Assembly (NCBI GenBank): GCA_935421135.1
Contig: OW285192.1
Location: forward strand, 10,929,501-10,993,500
Source of the DNA: Bugulina stolonifera
Lineage: Eukaryota; Bryozoa; Gymnolaemata; Cheilostomatida; Bugulidae
Direction of reading: 5' to 3'
DNA length: 64,000 nucleotides
Part shown: positions 17,173 through 28,218 of the stretch, piece by piece
Position numbering within the stretch: position 1 is the first letter of the stretch
How the letters are laid out: each line of letters opens with the position of its first letter
Made by a program: the position numbers and the translations under genes
The notes under the pieces: generated by a model
What the model was told of the DNA's origin: nothing
What the model saw: the letters and a program-made list of their open reading frames with translations, nothing else
Databases searched by the model: none

Positions 17173-20100
17173 CTAGTTGCCAAGACACCTGATACTTACC
17201 CTGTATTTGAGAAAGGTAAGTGCAGCAGTCACAAATACAGTTTCAACTGCAAAACTTAAAACCAGACTGGTAATTCCTAAGTTAGCCCCAGACAACCTAA
17301 AATATAATTTCAACAGAGGTACATAGAATAAATACATCTATTGGCTAACAGTAGTTATCTTCCCTTTCATCATAGCCTATTATAATGGGTCAATTAGTGT
17401 CTTCGTGGCCTAAATTTCAGATACAGGCCAACTTGCAAACATCCTCATTTTCGTGCGAAAAACCTAGGTGTGCCAATGAGCTAGGGATGGTTTCGTCTGG
17501 CCAAGCAAAATCCCAGTTCAATAGCCCTTGTGGCCTAGGGTGGATGACAATCTTGTGACTTTTATTTGCGACCCGGGTCCGTCCAAGAGGTCGAGTAGAC
17601 ACTGTAATATGCATTTTATAATAACATGGATGGATTGCCAAATGTGGTGATTTATTATATAGAGTTACCTGGTGTGTGAAAGAGTGGAGAGAAAGAGAAT
17701 TAGCCCGAGGAACCTAAATATAGCACTAGGAGTTAGGTACATAGTCTTCTTCTTTAGTAACAGTATACCAGTCTGGATAGCCCTTGGTCCAACTAAAATC
17801 ATGATATTATAAACATGATATTATAAACTTATAAAAAGCTGTTGATTAATATACTCTACATATCATAAACAAACTGCTCATGTATTTATTTTCTTTGAGA
17901 AAAAAGAGTGACATTTCTTAAAGCTTGTTTAGACTACAGGTTTTAATCTGTAACGCAGTCACATTGCAGGCACCATATATTATATACATGCACACTCCGG
18001 TAAGGGGTGGGCTCAGGGTTCAGAGGCGCCTGCATATGATATCATACCAACCACACTCTAGTACCGTAGCTAGTCACTGGTTAAGACCTGTAGTCTGAAC
18101 AAGCTCCTACCTTCTACTGTTCACATTGTAACTATTAGCTATAGTTACTATTATTTAGTGTCTTCGTGACCTCTTGGACCAACTTGGGTTGCAAATAAAA
18201 ATCCCAAGATGGGCGCCGGGCCAAAAGGGCTAATGACCTGGGAGTTTCCCCGGTCAGAGAAAACCATCTCTAGCGCCACATTGAGGACTTTGCTTTTGGC
18301 CCAGGTAGATGTTTGCGACCCTGTGACGGAAGTGGGCTGAAAAAATCTTGAGCACCTTGGCCTGTGTCTGTAATTTAGGTCGCAAAGACACTAACTGTCA
18401 CTAACCCAAGTGTGTGTAGTATATGTTAGTATGTATTATTGCAACAACACTGTAGTTATAATGTAGCTACTGTTGTTATACTGCTAGCTACAACGTTCAC
18501 AGTGCATGACTGCCCAAAATAACTTACTGACTAACAGTGGTTGGCTTCCTGGCTGGGAATGACTGAGGACTAGCTGGTTGACTGATTGAATAACTTACTG
18601 ACTGTTAGTGACTGACCAACTGACTGACTGACTGACTGACTGACTGCCATAGTGACTGACTGACTGATTTACTCACCACATAGCGGCAGCACAGTGCAGA
18701 TTCTAAGCGGAGTAACACTCAGTCTTGCCAACTCTTCATTCAACCCGATTATTGTATGCATGATTTGGAACCCAACTCCAGGTATAACATACAAGATTAG
18801 GTTAGCGGTGAATGAAGCGGCCATACAGAAAACACTGTACATTATAAGCGTCTGCAATGATAATAGCATTTAGTCACAGAATAGAAGTGTAAATGAATGT
18901 TGGTGCAGTTCCACCCGAATTATTCAATAACGATCATTGGATAATTGTAACAAACACTATTATAGTAGTATTAAAATATCTGATGAACAAACAAAGAAGT
19001 TATGCAAATGGAAAACGTTAACCATGCTATTGACCTAATTTGTGAATGAAAGTAGTGAAGTATTATAGCCAAGGTCATACTATTTCACCTGTGAATCACC
19101 CACCTTCATCTTAAATTTCTCATGCTGGTCTGTTGTCTTGTGGAATGTTGGTGGAATAGCACGAAGGTCATTGAGCCATGAGAAAACCATTCTGCCAGCT
19201 GGATAAACCGCTGTGAGAACAGCCACAGCCTACAGTACCACAAATGAGACATGTGACACTGTAGCACAACCCCAACCAAACTCTCACAGCATACCACAAG
19301 AGAAAAAACAACCTTTAGTTTAGCATCATAATAACTATAATTCCTATTTATTAGAGATTACAAAATCGGTAGCTTAATAGCTGTCAATGTCTCAATGCGT
19401 GATCTTCAAATTAATCTCAAAACATATCTGATGGTTCTTATCTTTAGTTTAGTTTAGTGAGTTTAAATCCTGCCATAAATAAAGGAGCTCGAATTAAGTT
19501 GACCACACCATGTCAGATAGCATGATTTGAGAACATGGCTAGTAAAGATTTCTCTATGTCTAGTTTGGTAGTTGTAAACTATCCAATTCCTTATAGGCAA
19601 CTTTGGATTACATCGTAAAAAGAAGTACACATCTGGTAATATTATGAAGTAACCTCACCTTAGCTGCCTCCTCCTCCCCTGCACTCTTAGAGAGACTTCT
19701 GGATACAACAAGGTTTATCATTGGTCTAGAGCATACTTGTACCAGGCGTACCATAACCAGAGGAAGTAGAAACCATACACTCTTAGCTATTGTCAGAGGT
19801 TTCTAAGTCACATGCAGATAAGTAAATGTTACATCACAGCAGTAGTGCAGATAAAGCAGTACATCAATAATATGCCAGTACAAAATATGACATGGGCTTA
19901 CTAACTGTGTTGGAAATTTTATACTGCTAAAATTCCCAAAGAAAAGGCCAGGCCAATACTAGCAATTAACCTGTGAACTGTTGCATTTATATTTATATTC
20001 ACAAACGTTCACTGGTCGCTACCTCCAACATTCACCGGCTGTTCCTAGTTATTAGGAAAGTATGAGTTAACATAGAAATCAAAATTTGAGTAACGAACTG

Positions 20101-23100
20101 GCAAATACAAGGTATCCTGGCAAATTGCGAACATGTGTGCATAATATATTAGCTAATGCGAATACTAAGGCCCACAAATCACTGGAAACATGCTAAGGTC
20201 ATGAGAGTGTAGTCAGTGAACTCATAAGGTCAGTCAGGCATAGTAATACCTCAGTAGGAAGCCTGTGTGGTAGCTTCCTCCTCACTAGAATGTACCAGAA
20301 TCCAAGAGCCAAGACTAATCTCCCAATAATGCCAGCATACAGAGAAAATACTGGCACTAGCACAGGTTCCGTTCTTGTCGACGTGAAGAGAAGGGAAACA
20401 GTAAATGTGACCTATATAATAATCATACATATAATATGATACTCTCACACCAACTAACATGTATTATATACACCTTGTCACTGATTAGATGCAATAAAAG
20501 TGTAGAGTCCTAGCTAGGAGATGTAAGCGGTACTGATGACAGCACCTGAAATATACACCTTGTCAAAATAAAAACCTTTATATTTACTAATTCACACCAT
20601 TCATATTTTACTATATTATGTATGTAGATGGTATGTAAATTTATTCTACTACAGGGGTCAACACCTTAACTAACAACGTGCATGTAGAGTCTCTTTCTGG
20701 ACAGATTTTCTAACCTATACAATTAAATCAAAGTAAACAACTTTTACTGTACCTGCATAGCAAAGTCGGTCATCTTGGCTATTCCAGCATAGCCAGTGTA
20801 CTTATAGCCCACTAGCCCTCCTTCATAGTAATAGCCCTGTGAAAATAGTAACATAAAATTCATGTAAAGTGTAGCTATAGGGTGATACTAACAACATGTG
20901 TGTGGATACATAGAAACATGTACCCAGTACTCAATCTATCTACTTCCTCTCGCAATGCAATGTAGAGTTTGTGGCTGTAAAGTTGGCTGATGTCACCATA
21001 ACAGCCAGGGTAAACCAAGTTGGCTCACGACTGCTATTGTTAGAGTTTTCTGCACTTTTACCATATCAATAATACAGGAAATAGAATAATGTATAACTTG
21101 ACTTACTATAGCTTCGAGTACAGGTGTGGGGCTAAGGTATGTGATTATAGAGCATGTTATACCAGCTACTTCTTCACTCTGTCCATGTAAATCTTTAATT
21201 ATTAGAGTACCAAGTGGAGATAACCCTGGAGATATCCACAATATAACAATTATACATATGCAGATGCATGAGTCACAGAACCAATTACAGAATATGTGTT
21301 GTATACGTTTGGATTCCATCAACAGCAAAGTTTATACCAGTTAAAACTTTGTAAAACATACAATATAATATAACATCCAAGCAAAAGTTTCAAAATATTA
21401 TTGCTGAGGAGAATAATTTAAAATGTACATGCAATATAGTACATGTGTTGACAGCCTCCTAAGATAGCATGGCATACTGTGAGTGTACTATGGGACAGAC
21501 AGACAGACAGACAGACAGACAGGTAGACAGACAGACAGGTAGACAGACAGACAGGTAGACAGACAGACAGGTAGACAGACAGACAGGTAGACAGACAGAC
21601 AAGCAGACAAACAGACAGACAGTTAGACAGACAGTTATGTAGTATAATTCCCAAATACATATTATAGTGTACATATAGTAGAGATTATATACTTACACAC
21701 CTATAACCAGCAGCATAGCAGAGAGTAGGAGTCCATTTACTAAACTGAATGCAGTCATACGTACATTATCTTCCTTGGTCCTCACCAGTACTATCCCAAT
21801 ATGCCTCAGTTCAACTACATATGAGAATAAATAATGATATATATGATTTATAGCCAACTCCACGACATAAACATATAAACACTATAATTATCTTGTATTA
21901 TGTGTAGAAAGACTAAGCAGGAAGGTTATTAAAAGTCCTGATGCAACTTTCAAAAAATTTTACTAGGCAAGTTGTTGAGATATCTTAATCAGATTTATCT
22001 TATTTTTATCAGTGATTAGTAAAGTTTATTTTTCACCTGATTATTATACACCTCTATATGAGCACCACTAGTTGCATGAAGCACATCAAGGCAATATTCC
22101 ATTTTTTGCCGTGTTCGTTGTAGGATATTCTAATCAATGGTGGTTATGGCATTAGAAATCCTTTTTTTCAAGTCAGTTAGGTCTTGAACCTTTGTTTTAA
22201 AAATGATATCTTTCACAAACTTCACAGAAAGAAGTCCAAGGGCGTGATACCCTCAGCTAATCCATGAGGCTAATGGCGCACCACCACATTGGGAGTGCGC
22301 GTTCGTCAGTTTCTGGAAGAATCATTTCCTGACAGGCGGATTGAAAGAGATGGGCCAATTCCATGGCCACCGCATTCACCAAATATCGCACCCTTGAACT
22401 TTTTCAATGTGATCTCCATAGAACTTATATGGTCATGTTTTACCCTCCCTGATAGAATCATATTATGCCTCTATGGAGATTGAGAGATAATAATAAACTA
22501 AGGTATTACCTCATGATATACTACAGAGTGTCGACACACCTAATAATAACTAATACATACAAGTAATAAAATAACAGTAGAGCATGACAGTATAATTAAT
22601 AGAGCTACTCACTAGCCATATTGATGAATATTTTAGTGATGTAGTACGCCAGCCCGTAACTAGCAAGCAGAGTTGTCATCTCATCTGAGGCTATAGAAGT
22701 TATCCCCCTATTAATTGCCTGTTAACATAAAAACAAGATATATCATGTAATATGCAGAAGGCATAGGGCGTTGGACGTATGAGTATTATGCATATTACGA
22801 TAATGTACATGCATACATATTACGGTATATTTAGTAAACTTCAGAGCCAACAAAAATATTCTATGTTGTACTGAGACAGAATCAACATAGGAGTTGTCTT
22901 CTCTGTTTAGAGCTACAATCTGTAACAAATCTAACAGAGACTTATGTGCAATATCAATATCAAATATACTATGTAATCAATGCACTACAATCATACGTCC
23001 TATAGTGTATATACCCCTAGTCACCTGCTCTGCGACATCTGGCACCATATTAGCCAGCACTAAAGGTATATAGTATCAATATCTCATATACTATGTAATA

Positions 23101-23288
23101 TGTACTTAATGCACTACCACCATACATCCTATGCATCTACGCCTAGTCACCTGTTCTGCTACATCTGGCACCATATTAGTCAGCACTAAGGGTAACATGA
23201 ATCTAGACAGCATCCCAAACTTCTGTAAGCCAGTATGATATCTGGTCGGCCCAGTATCATGTCCACTAGTAGATGGTATCTCCTCCAT
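17173..23288 (-). CDS. ANKH: ANKH-type multipass exporter, copy 2
   Basis: Read on the minus strand, exons are 23151-23288, 22613-22718, 21701-21814, 21107-21225, 20753-20836, 20250-20411, 19659-19802, 19104-19229, 18677-18851, 17669-17792 and 17200-17296. Reading on past 17200 gives eight more codons and a stop at 17173; splicing to an unseen last exon (donor AGG|GTAAGT) is equally possible. About 471 residues as read. Exons 2-10 are 106, 114, 119, 84, 162, 144, 126, 175 and 124 nt, identical to copy 1, so the two are inverted duplicates of one gene. Blocks: FMLPLVLTNMVPDVAEQ, AINRGITSIASDEMTTLLAS, HIGIVLVRTKEDN, PVLVPVFSLYAGIIGRLVLA, AVAVLTAVYPAGRMVFSWL. Copy 1 GIRAHLTG is GPRAIQTG here, and the acidic tail of copy 1 is absent in the read-through form. 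The predicted role is the same class of ATP/PPi/citrate export, perhaps with altered specificity (inference). Confidence 0.92.
17397..17602 (-). mobile_element. MITE, GTGTCTTCGTGACC family
   Basis: Ends are GTGTCTTCGTGGCC at the left and GAGGTCGAGTAGACAC at the right. Read on the minus strand it resembles 18158-18391 (CGACCTCTTGGACGGACC, CGGGTCGCAAATAAAAG). Preceded by TA; the right flank is TG, so the TA target duplication is imperfect. It lies in ANKH-2 intron 10. Confidence 0.7.
18158..18391 (+). mobile_element. MITE with TA duplication, GTGTCTTCGTGACC family
   Basis: Starts GTGTCTTCGTGACCTCTTGG and ends AGGTCGCAAAGACAC, an inverted pair, flanked on both sides by TA (18156-18157 and 18392-18393). 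A TA target duplication and short inverted ends fit a Tc1/mariner-type non-autonomous element. It lies in ANKH-2 intron 9. Confidence 0.75.
18611..18668 (-). repeat. (GTCA)n microsatellite beside a splice donor
   Basis: Tetranucleotide run that, on the minus strand, starts about 8 nt into ANKH-2 intron 9 directly after the donor GTGAGTAAATCA. It is interrupted by CACTATGG and TTGG variants. Confidence 0.8.
21493..21634. repeat. (GACA)/(GACAGACAGGTA)n simple repeat
   Basis: Perfect GACA run that becomes a 16-bp GACAGACAGGTAGACA-type repeat, within ANKH-2 intron 3. Long cysteine/leucine-rich reading frames on the minus strand come only from this repeat. Confidence 0.9.
22047..22410. pseudogene. 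Broken Tc1/mariner-like transposase fragments, inverted against each other
   Basis: Minus-strand 22047-22246 reads like the C-terminal part of a mariner-type DDE transposase (DLTDLKKRISNAITTID, stop, then QKMEYCLDVLHATSGAHIEV). Plus-strand 22274-22410 reads NGAPPHW, a frameshift, then VRQFLEESFPDRRIERDGPI and WPPHSPNIAPLNFF, the catalytic-core end of the same family. The usual DGAPPH aspartate is Asn, and the SPDLTPLDFF aspartates are also changed. Stops, a frameshift and opposite orientation of the halves show a dead, rearranged copy. It sits in ANKH-2 intron 2. Confidence 0.75.
22952..23200 (-). repeat. Tandem duplication of the ANKH-2 exon 1 end and its donor
   Basis: Two copies about 126 bp apart (roughly 22952-23070 and 23075-23200). 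The copy nearer the start codon is the real end of exon 1 (NMVPDVAEQ|GTGACT). The downstream copy in intron 1 repeats the last 12 codons (VLANMVPDVAEQ) and the donor CAG|GTGACT. It lacks the start codon and would shift the frame if included, so it is probably not a working exon. Confidence 0.8.
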
Positions 23289-23970
23289 ACTTTGCTGTGG
23301 GTCAGTGTCTAACTCTTACTACATGAAACCACTGACAAAAAGAAAATAAAGTACAGGTATGCAACAATGTGACTGGTCTTTATCATAAAATAACATAGTA
23401 GGCACAGGCATTACATCTACAAAGTATATTACAACACGTGGTATACATGCCAATACCATCAATTGTATCATGGTGAAATGTATAACTGCATGCTACTATT
23501 CAGCATCAGTGTAACATAATGTATTTACATAGAAACAAGACTCCAAGTGGTTGCTGGCTTGCACTGCATAAAAATATTATAACACTTATACTGTATGCTA
23601 GAAAACTACTATATAATATATTATATAGTACATGCAAGATAGTGAATCTATTTAATATGGAAGGTCAATTAGCAGGCCAGCCTCAATGCATTTTACATCA
23701 GCATTGCACCAGACTTGATTGTTATAAATAGCAGTAAATGGGCAGAGGACCAAAATGCTGTATAATACAAATTAAACGAGCAATATAAAATAAACATGCT
23801 ATATCTGTCAGCACAAACGACACAATTGCTAGATCAGTTTCAAATCATCCAGTTTGTACAAGCTATTTCCAAGACATAATGATGTATACATTCATAATGT
23901 CTAAAATTGGGTATAAAGTGGTTACTTTATTGTCATGTATAATTTAGACATGGTACTTAGTAAAGATACA

Positions 23971-24250
23971 TTTTGAAAATGTTAATTCAAAACAGGACGT
24001 TCCGAAAACGGTCATTTGGAAAACAACTATTTCGAAACTGTGTAGATTGGATTTAGAAGAACATAACCCCCAGATAAGTAATCATTTTTAGAGATCTACA
24101 AGTTAGTAGTAGTAAAAAACGAAATATAAAATTAAAAATAAAAATTAGTTAAAATCTGGGGGTTGGGGTTTTGGGATTTAGAGTTTTGAAATGGTTGTTT
24201 TCCAAACGACCGTTTTCAGAACGTCCTGTTTCGAACTGAAATTTTCGAAC
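23971..24250. mobile_element. 280-bp MITE with 70-bp inverted ends
   Basis: Arms 23971-24040 and 24181-24250 pair with about ten mismatches. The shared core on one arm is AAACAGGACGTTCCGAAAAC and on the other arm AAACAGGACGTTCTGAAAAC. The 140-bp centre is AT-rich and non-coding. No convincing target duplication is visible. Confidence 0.8.
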
Positions 24251-25576
24251 AGTCCCAAATTCACAATAATTCCAGAGTGTGAAGCTCACCTACCTGCAAT
24301 ATGTCTACTGGTTACTTGCACATTATCCAGTGCCAGTATAGAGTAACTCACATTGACATCCTACTGATGGGAAGACTGATGAGTATATGAGACCAGAGGC
24401 TAAAGTTCAGTTTAATGCCATACATACAGTAGATATCATATATCTTGTTATCCAGCATAGCTTGTTCAGACCAGATCTGAAACCTGTCAACATATCATAA
24501 CATTTATATTATCTGTTTGAAATATGATGAAATACATGTTATTACAATGCCAAATAATAGCAAACATATATGTAAAGTGAGTCCAGAAGCAATATAGTGT
24601 CAGTTAGGGGAATATCACTACGCCAGTTATAATAAACTTATGATTTTAAATTTCACTCCATAAATTACTCCTTTCATAACCCCAAATCAGTTGAGGTGCA
24701 TATGTTAATCAACCCTTTATCGGCTCTATAGAAAATCTTAGGCTGTGGTATTGCAATAATGTATAGTTGAACATATGTATGATTGGCTAAAGAATTGTGA
24801 CCCATCGCCGCCAACAGACTTCCGTCATTTAACGAGAAGGGTTTCCTACAATCTCCCCGTGTAAAGTCTTAAAGATTGTCGCAACAGTATCACAGGTTCA
24901 TGAGGTCAGCTGGGTCTACTCATACTAACCTTTCTAGAATGTAAAATAACACAATAGCCTTTTATTAGACTAAGAACATATTGCCAAAGACTGAAACAAA
25001 CCGTAAAAAACTGAACTATATTTCAGTCAGGGCTGCAGTGTACTACGTCAAGCTAAAGCAATTCAGGAAAAGTTATGGTAAGTATTATTTTACATTGCTA
25101 GTTATATCATGCCACTTGTTAAATGTCGTGTCAATCATTTAGTATAAGAGTTATTATGGGTAAGAGTAGACATACCATTGACAGCAGAAGCAATTGGTTA
25201 AGGCATCAAAGGAAAGAGTAATTGGCCAGGCTGGTTATATTAAACTATTTCATCTTGACATAATAAGTATTTTTTTCATGCGAATGTTCAGGGCCAAATG
25301 CAAAAATTTGGCTTATGACAGTAGAAGATTTTTAAATCTGCCTGCAATATAGAAACGATTGTTTGCTGGTTCTCAGTGATTTTCTGAGCTCTGAAAGAGT
25401 TCTGAAGTATAGCGGCTAATTACTCATTACTAACAAAAACAATAATCATGAACCTATTTATGAATTCCAAAATAGATGAAAGTTTTATAAAAGCATTTAT
25501 CTGCTAGCTTTGTTGATGTTTTGCGCTTATGATGATAGTAGATAGCTGAATTACTTGCTCACTATAGCTAGAAACC

Positions 25577-25835
25577 ATCGATCAAAAACTTAAAAGCTGA
25601 TACATGTATTTATTAGTTTTAGTGTTGAATTCCAATCAACTCGTGCTGCATGACCGTCACATCTACTATTCATTAAAAATAAACATGGGTGCTTAATAGC
25701 CAATCAATATTATTAATAATTTCACTGCTGCACATGGGATGAATAGTAGATGTGACGGTCATGCAGCACGAGTTGATTGGAATTCAACACTAAAACTAAT
25801 AAATACATGTATCAGCTTTTAAGTTTTTGATCGAT
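25577..25835. repeat. Perfect 97-bp inverted repeat, 65-bp spacer
   Basis: Left arm 25577-25673 begins ATCGATCAAAAACTTAAAAG; right arm 25739-25835 is its exact reverse complement over all 97 bases. The spacer 25674-25738 is unrelated AT-rich DNA. Perfect identity implies a recent origin or active copying. No open frame crosses it. Confidence 0.95.
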
Positions 25836-26924
25836 TCAAATGTCGTTCATTCAGGAAAAGACTACTTTGAGCAAACGTTCAAGATTCGAAAGAGCCTATT
25901 GTTGTGAAATAATAATTTTTCAGTGCAATTAGCCTAGCCTATAGAGTAGAAGAAAGGATATGGCCCGAATTGTTCTTCATATGGTTTTGAGAGCAACCAT
26001 TTTGAAACACTTAGTCACTCACAAATAACTCCTTCATAATTCTACACAAGAAATTGACTGTAAACTGAGATTATTCTACCAGTTTTAAGGCCACCGGTTT
26101 AATACTGAAGGAACTTTTCCTCTAAGGATATGAGAGAAGTTCAAGCAATTACCACTGTCGTTCAATCTTCAATTGATAGGCTTGGAATGCTAATAGACAT
26201 CAGGTAGAAGTCTAGAGAGCAATGTTAGAGTATATTAATATAATATTATTATAGTGATATTAGCATGAAAGCTACTAGTATTATTGTAATAGTAAAGTTT
26301 GGCGCCAAAAATGCCATAGAAATAGTAGCCAATTACAATACCAATAGTTGCTTGCTATGAAAAACTCATGTAAAGTAACCCAAGTCTTAGACCATTATCT
26401 TTATTTATTAAGGGCTGTTGTAGCCGGACATTTACAAACCTACCAACTTCAGTAGAATCTCTACTATTACGTAGGCATTAGATGTTGGCTAAAAAGCTTC
26501 ATACATGTATAAAGAGAAATGCGTTTTCACAAAAATTCATGCTTTATTGCAATATGAAATTATTATGAAATAGTAAAGATTTCATTTTTAATCATAGCCC
26601 ACCAACTTTAAGAAGTTTGACTCTGCAGGTAAATAAACTATGGTTGTTACTTTTTGTGAAGTGTAAACATGTGTTCAGAGTGCAAGTTTTTGACCAAAAT
26701 TGCGGTTTTTTATCACAATAACTTTTATTGAGGAGACTTTCAGGCAGTTTATATTGAGCTAATTATAAGCTTGATGTTTATTCTTTATTGAATAAATAAA
26801 TCTAGATTGGAAGCTCTGTGTAAATTTTAATATTTTTGAAAAGTTCATGTAATATTAACTAAAAGCTGTTGTGCACCCGAGGCGTACATTGCACACCGGA
26901 AGTCCCATAGTAATATATTTACAG

Positions 26925-27122
26925 GTTTTTAAAGACAAGCATCCTCTCTTTCTTAATTCTTGGCTTAACCTATTTCCTTATCAAACAGTGTCATATCCCT
27001 GGAATAAAAATTGGTCTGAATTAAAATTAAAATGTGGAAGGCCCTTAAGCCTTTTTCATGACACATTTTCCTCCAATTGGCAACATCCCATAAATCATGA
27101 AACCTTATATGACATTATTTAG
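26925..27122 (+). CDS. Possible orphan 3' exon, unrecognised
   Basis: After a fair acceptor (ATTTACAG|GTT) an open frame runs 65 codons to a stop: VFKDKHPLFLNSWLNLF, then SYPWNKNWSELKLKCG and ending HETLYDII. Its composition is protein-like, but I recognise no family and find no upstream exon. It may be a gene remnant or chance. Confidence 0.25.
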   Translation, partial: VFKDKHPLFLNSWLNLFPYQTVSYPWNKNWSELKLKCGRPLSLFHDTFSSNWQHPINHETLYDII

Positions 27123-27278
27123 CAGATTTTACATACATATACATGCATCATATAACAATCAAACACCCAGATCAATGTTAGGTGTCCTTTTGGCTTCTTG
27201 ATCCAAAAGTCTGATCAATGCCGAATTGGTACTCTTTAACTCGCTGTCGTTGATAAAACATTAACATTTTATTATTAC

Positions 27279-27420
27279 CAGGCTTACCAAGTCTCCCTGA
27301 TTCTGCAGGAGACTAGCTGTTTTTCAACTCAAACTTTGGTACCCCACCCCACCCTAAATGGACACCCCCACCCAAATACTGAATCTCCCTGATTTTCATC
27401 AGTGGAACTTGGCAAGCCTG
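27279..27420. mobile_element. Small hAT-type MITE, CAGGCTTACCAAGT family
   Basis: Starts CAGGCTTACCAAGTCTCCCT and ends ACTTGGCAAGCCTG. The 8-bp flanks ATTATTAC and ATTATCAC are a near-perfect target duplication. A second copy lies at 55005-55133, and a third starts at 63985. Confidence 0.85.
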
Positions 27421-28218
27421 ATTATCACATACTGTGCAGTTTAAATGTCTCATAACTAACAGTGTGCTACAGTGGAAAAGTCAACACTACAGCATATACA
27501 TATTGCTGATTTGCTTTTATTCAGGATCACTAATTATTATTTGTAACAACAAAAGTAGGCAAAAAATTAAAATACAAAATAACAAAAAAATGGGTACTAC
27601 CATTCTGTCCTGTGTTAATAACACAGTTAAATGACAACAAAATTAAACTGAAATTCAAATGAACTGAAAATGAAAACCAAAATGAGAAAGAGAAAAAAAA
27701 TTTACATGTTTGTATCATGTACATCTACACGTAAAATAGAAGTAAAAACATTTTTAAAAATCATGCTATTATCGTGTCACCATAAACAACTCAGTTGCAA
27801 ATTTATTAAGAAGCAGTGAATTTGTGATAAAATTAAAATTGAAAGGAACTTGACCAACAACAAAATTACAACCTTCCCGTTGATCAAGCTGGAAAACCCA
27901 ATTGCTGAACCTAGTTTTATTGGCTTATAAATAGTATAGTGCACGTCTATTCGCCAAAATAGTATCCAATAGTAATTCTTTTATGTAAATCATAAGTAAA
28001 ACAGCTTGAGTTGGCAGAGTTTATTAAACTACGGTTCTTTAGAATACTTAAAGGCGGGTTCCGTTCTAGCCCAACATTTGCTACTAGCACAAAAGTAAAA
28101 AAAGGTTACGTTCAAGTTGAGATGAAGAAACACGCCAACTACAGCTTCAGTTTGAGTTTATTGAGAAAAATATAGTATATTTGCAAATACAGTGTTGATT
28201 TTCTAATTTCTGCAACTC

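Larger units (their letters stand above)
23289..28218. other. Long gene-poor interval with mobile elements
   Basis: Between the divergent starts of ANKH-2 and MARS2. No recognised gene. It holds a MITE (23971-24250), a perfect inverted repeat (25577-25835) and a small hAT-type MITE (27279-27420). A possible orphan exon lies at 26925-27122 (+). Both promoters should lie at the two edges. Confidence 0.6.

Noticed and set aside
21418..21674. Cys/Leu/Val-rich frames on the minus strand
   Set aside because: Translation of the GACA simple repeat within an ANKH-2 intron.
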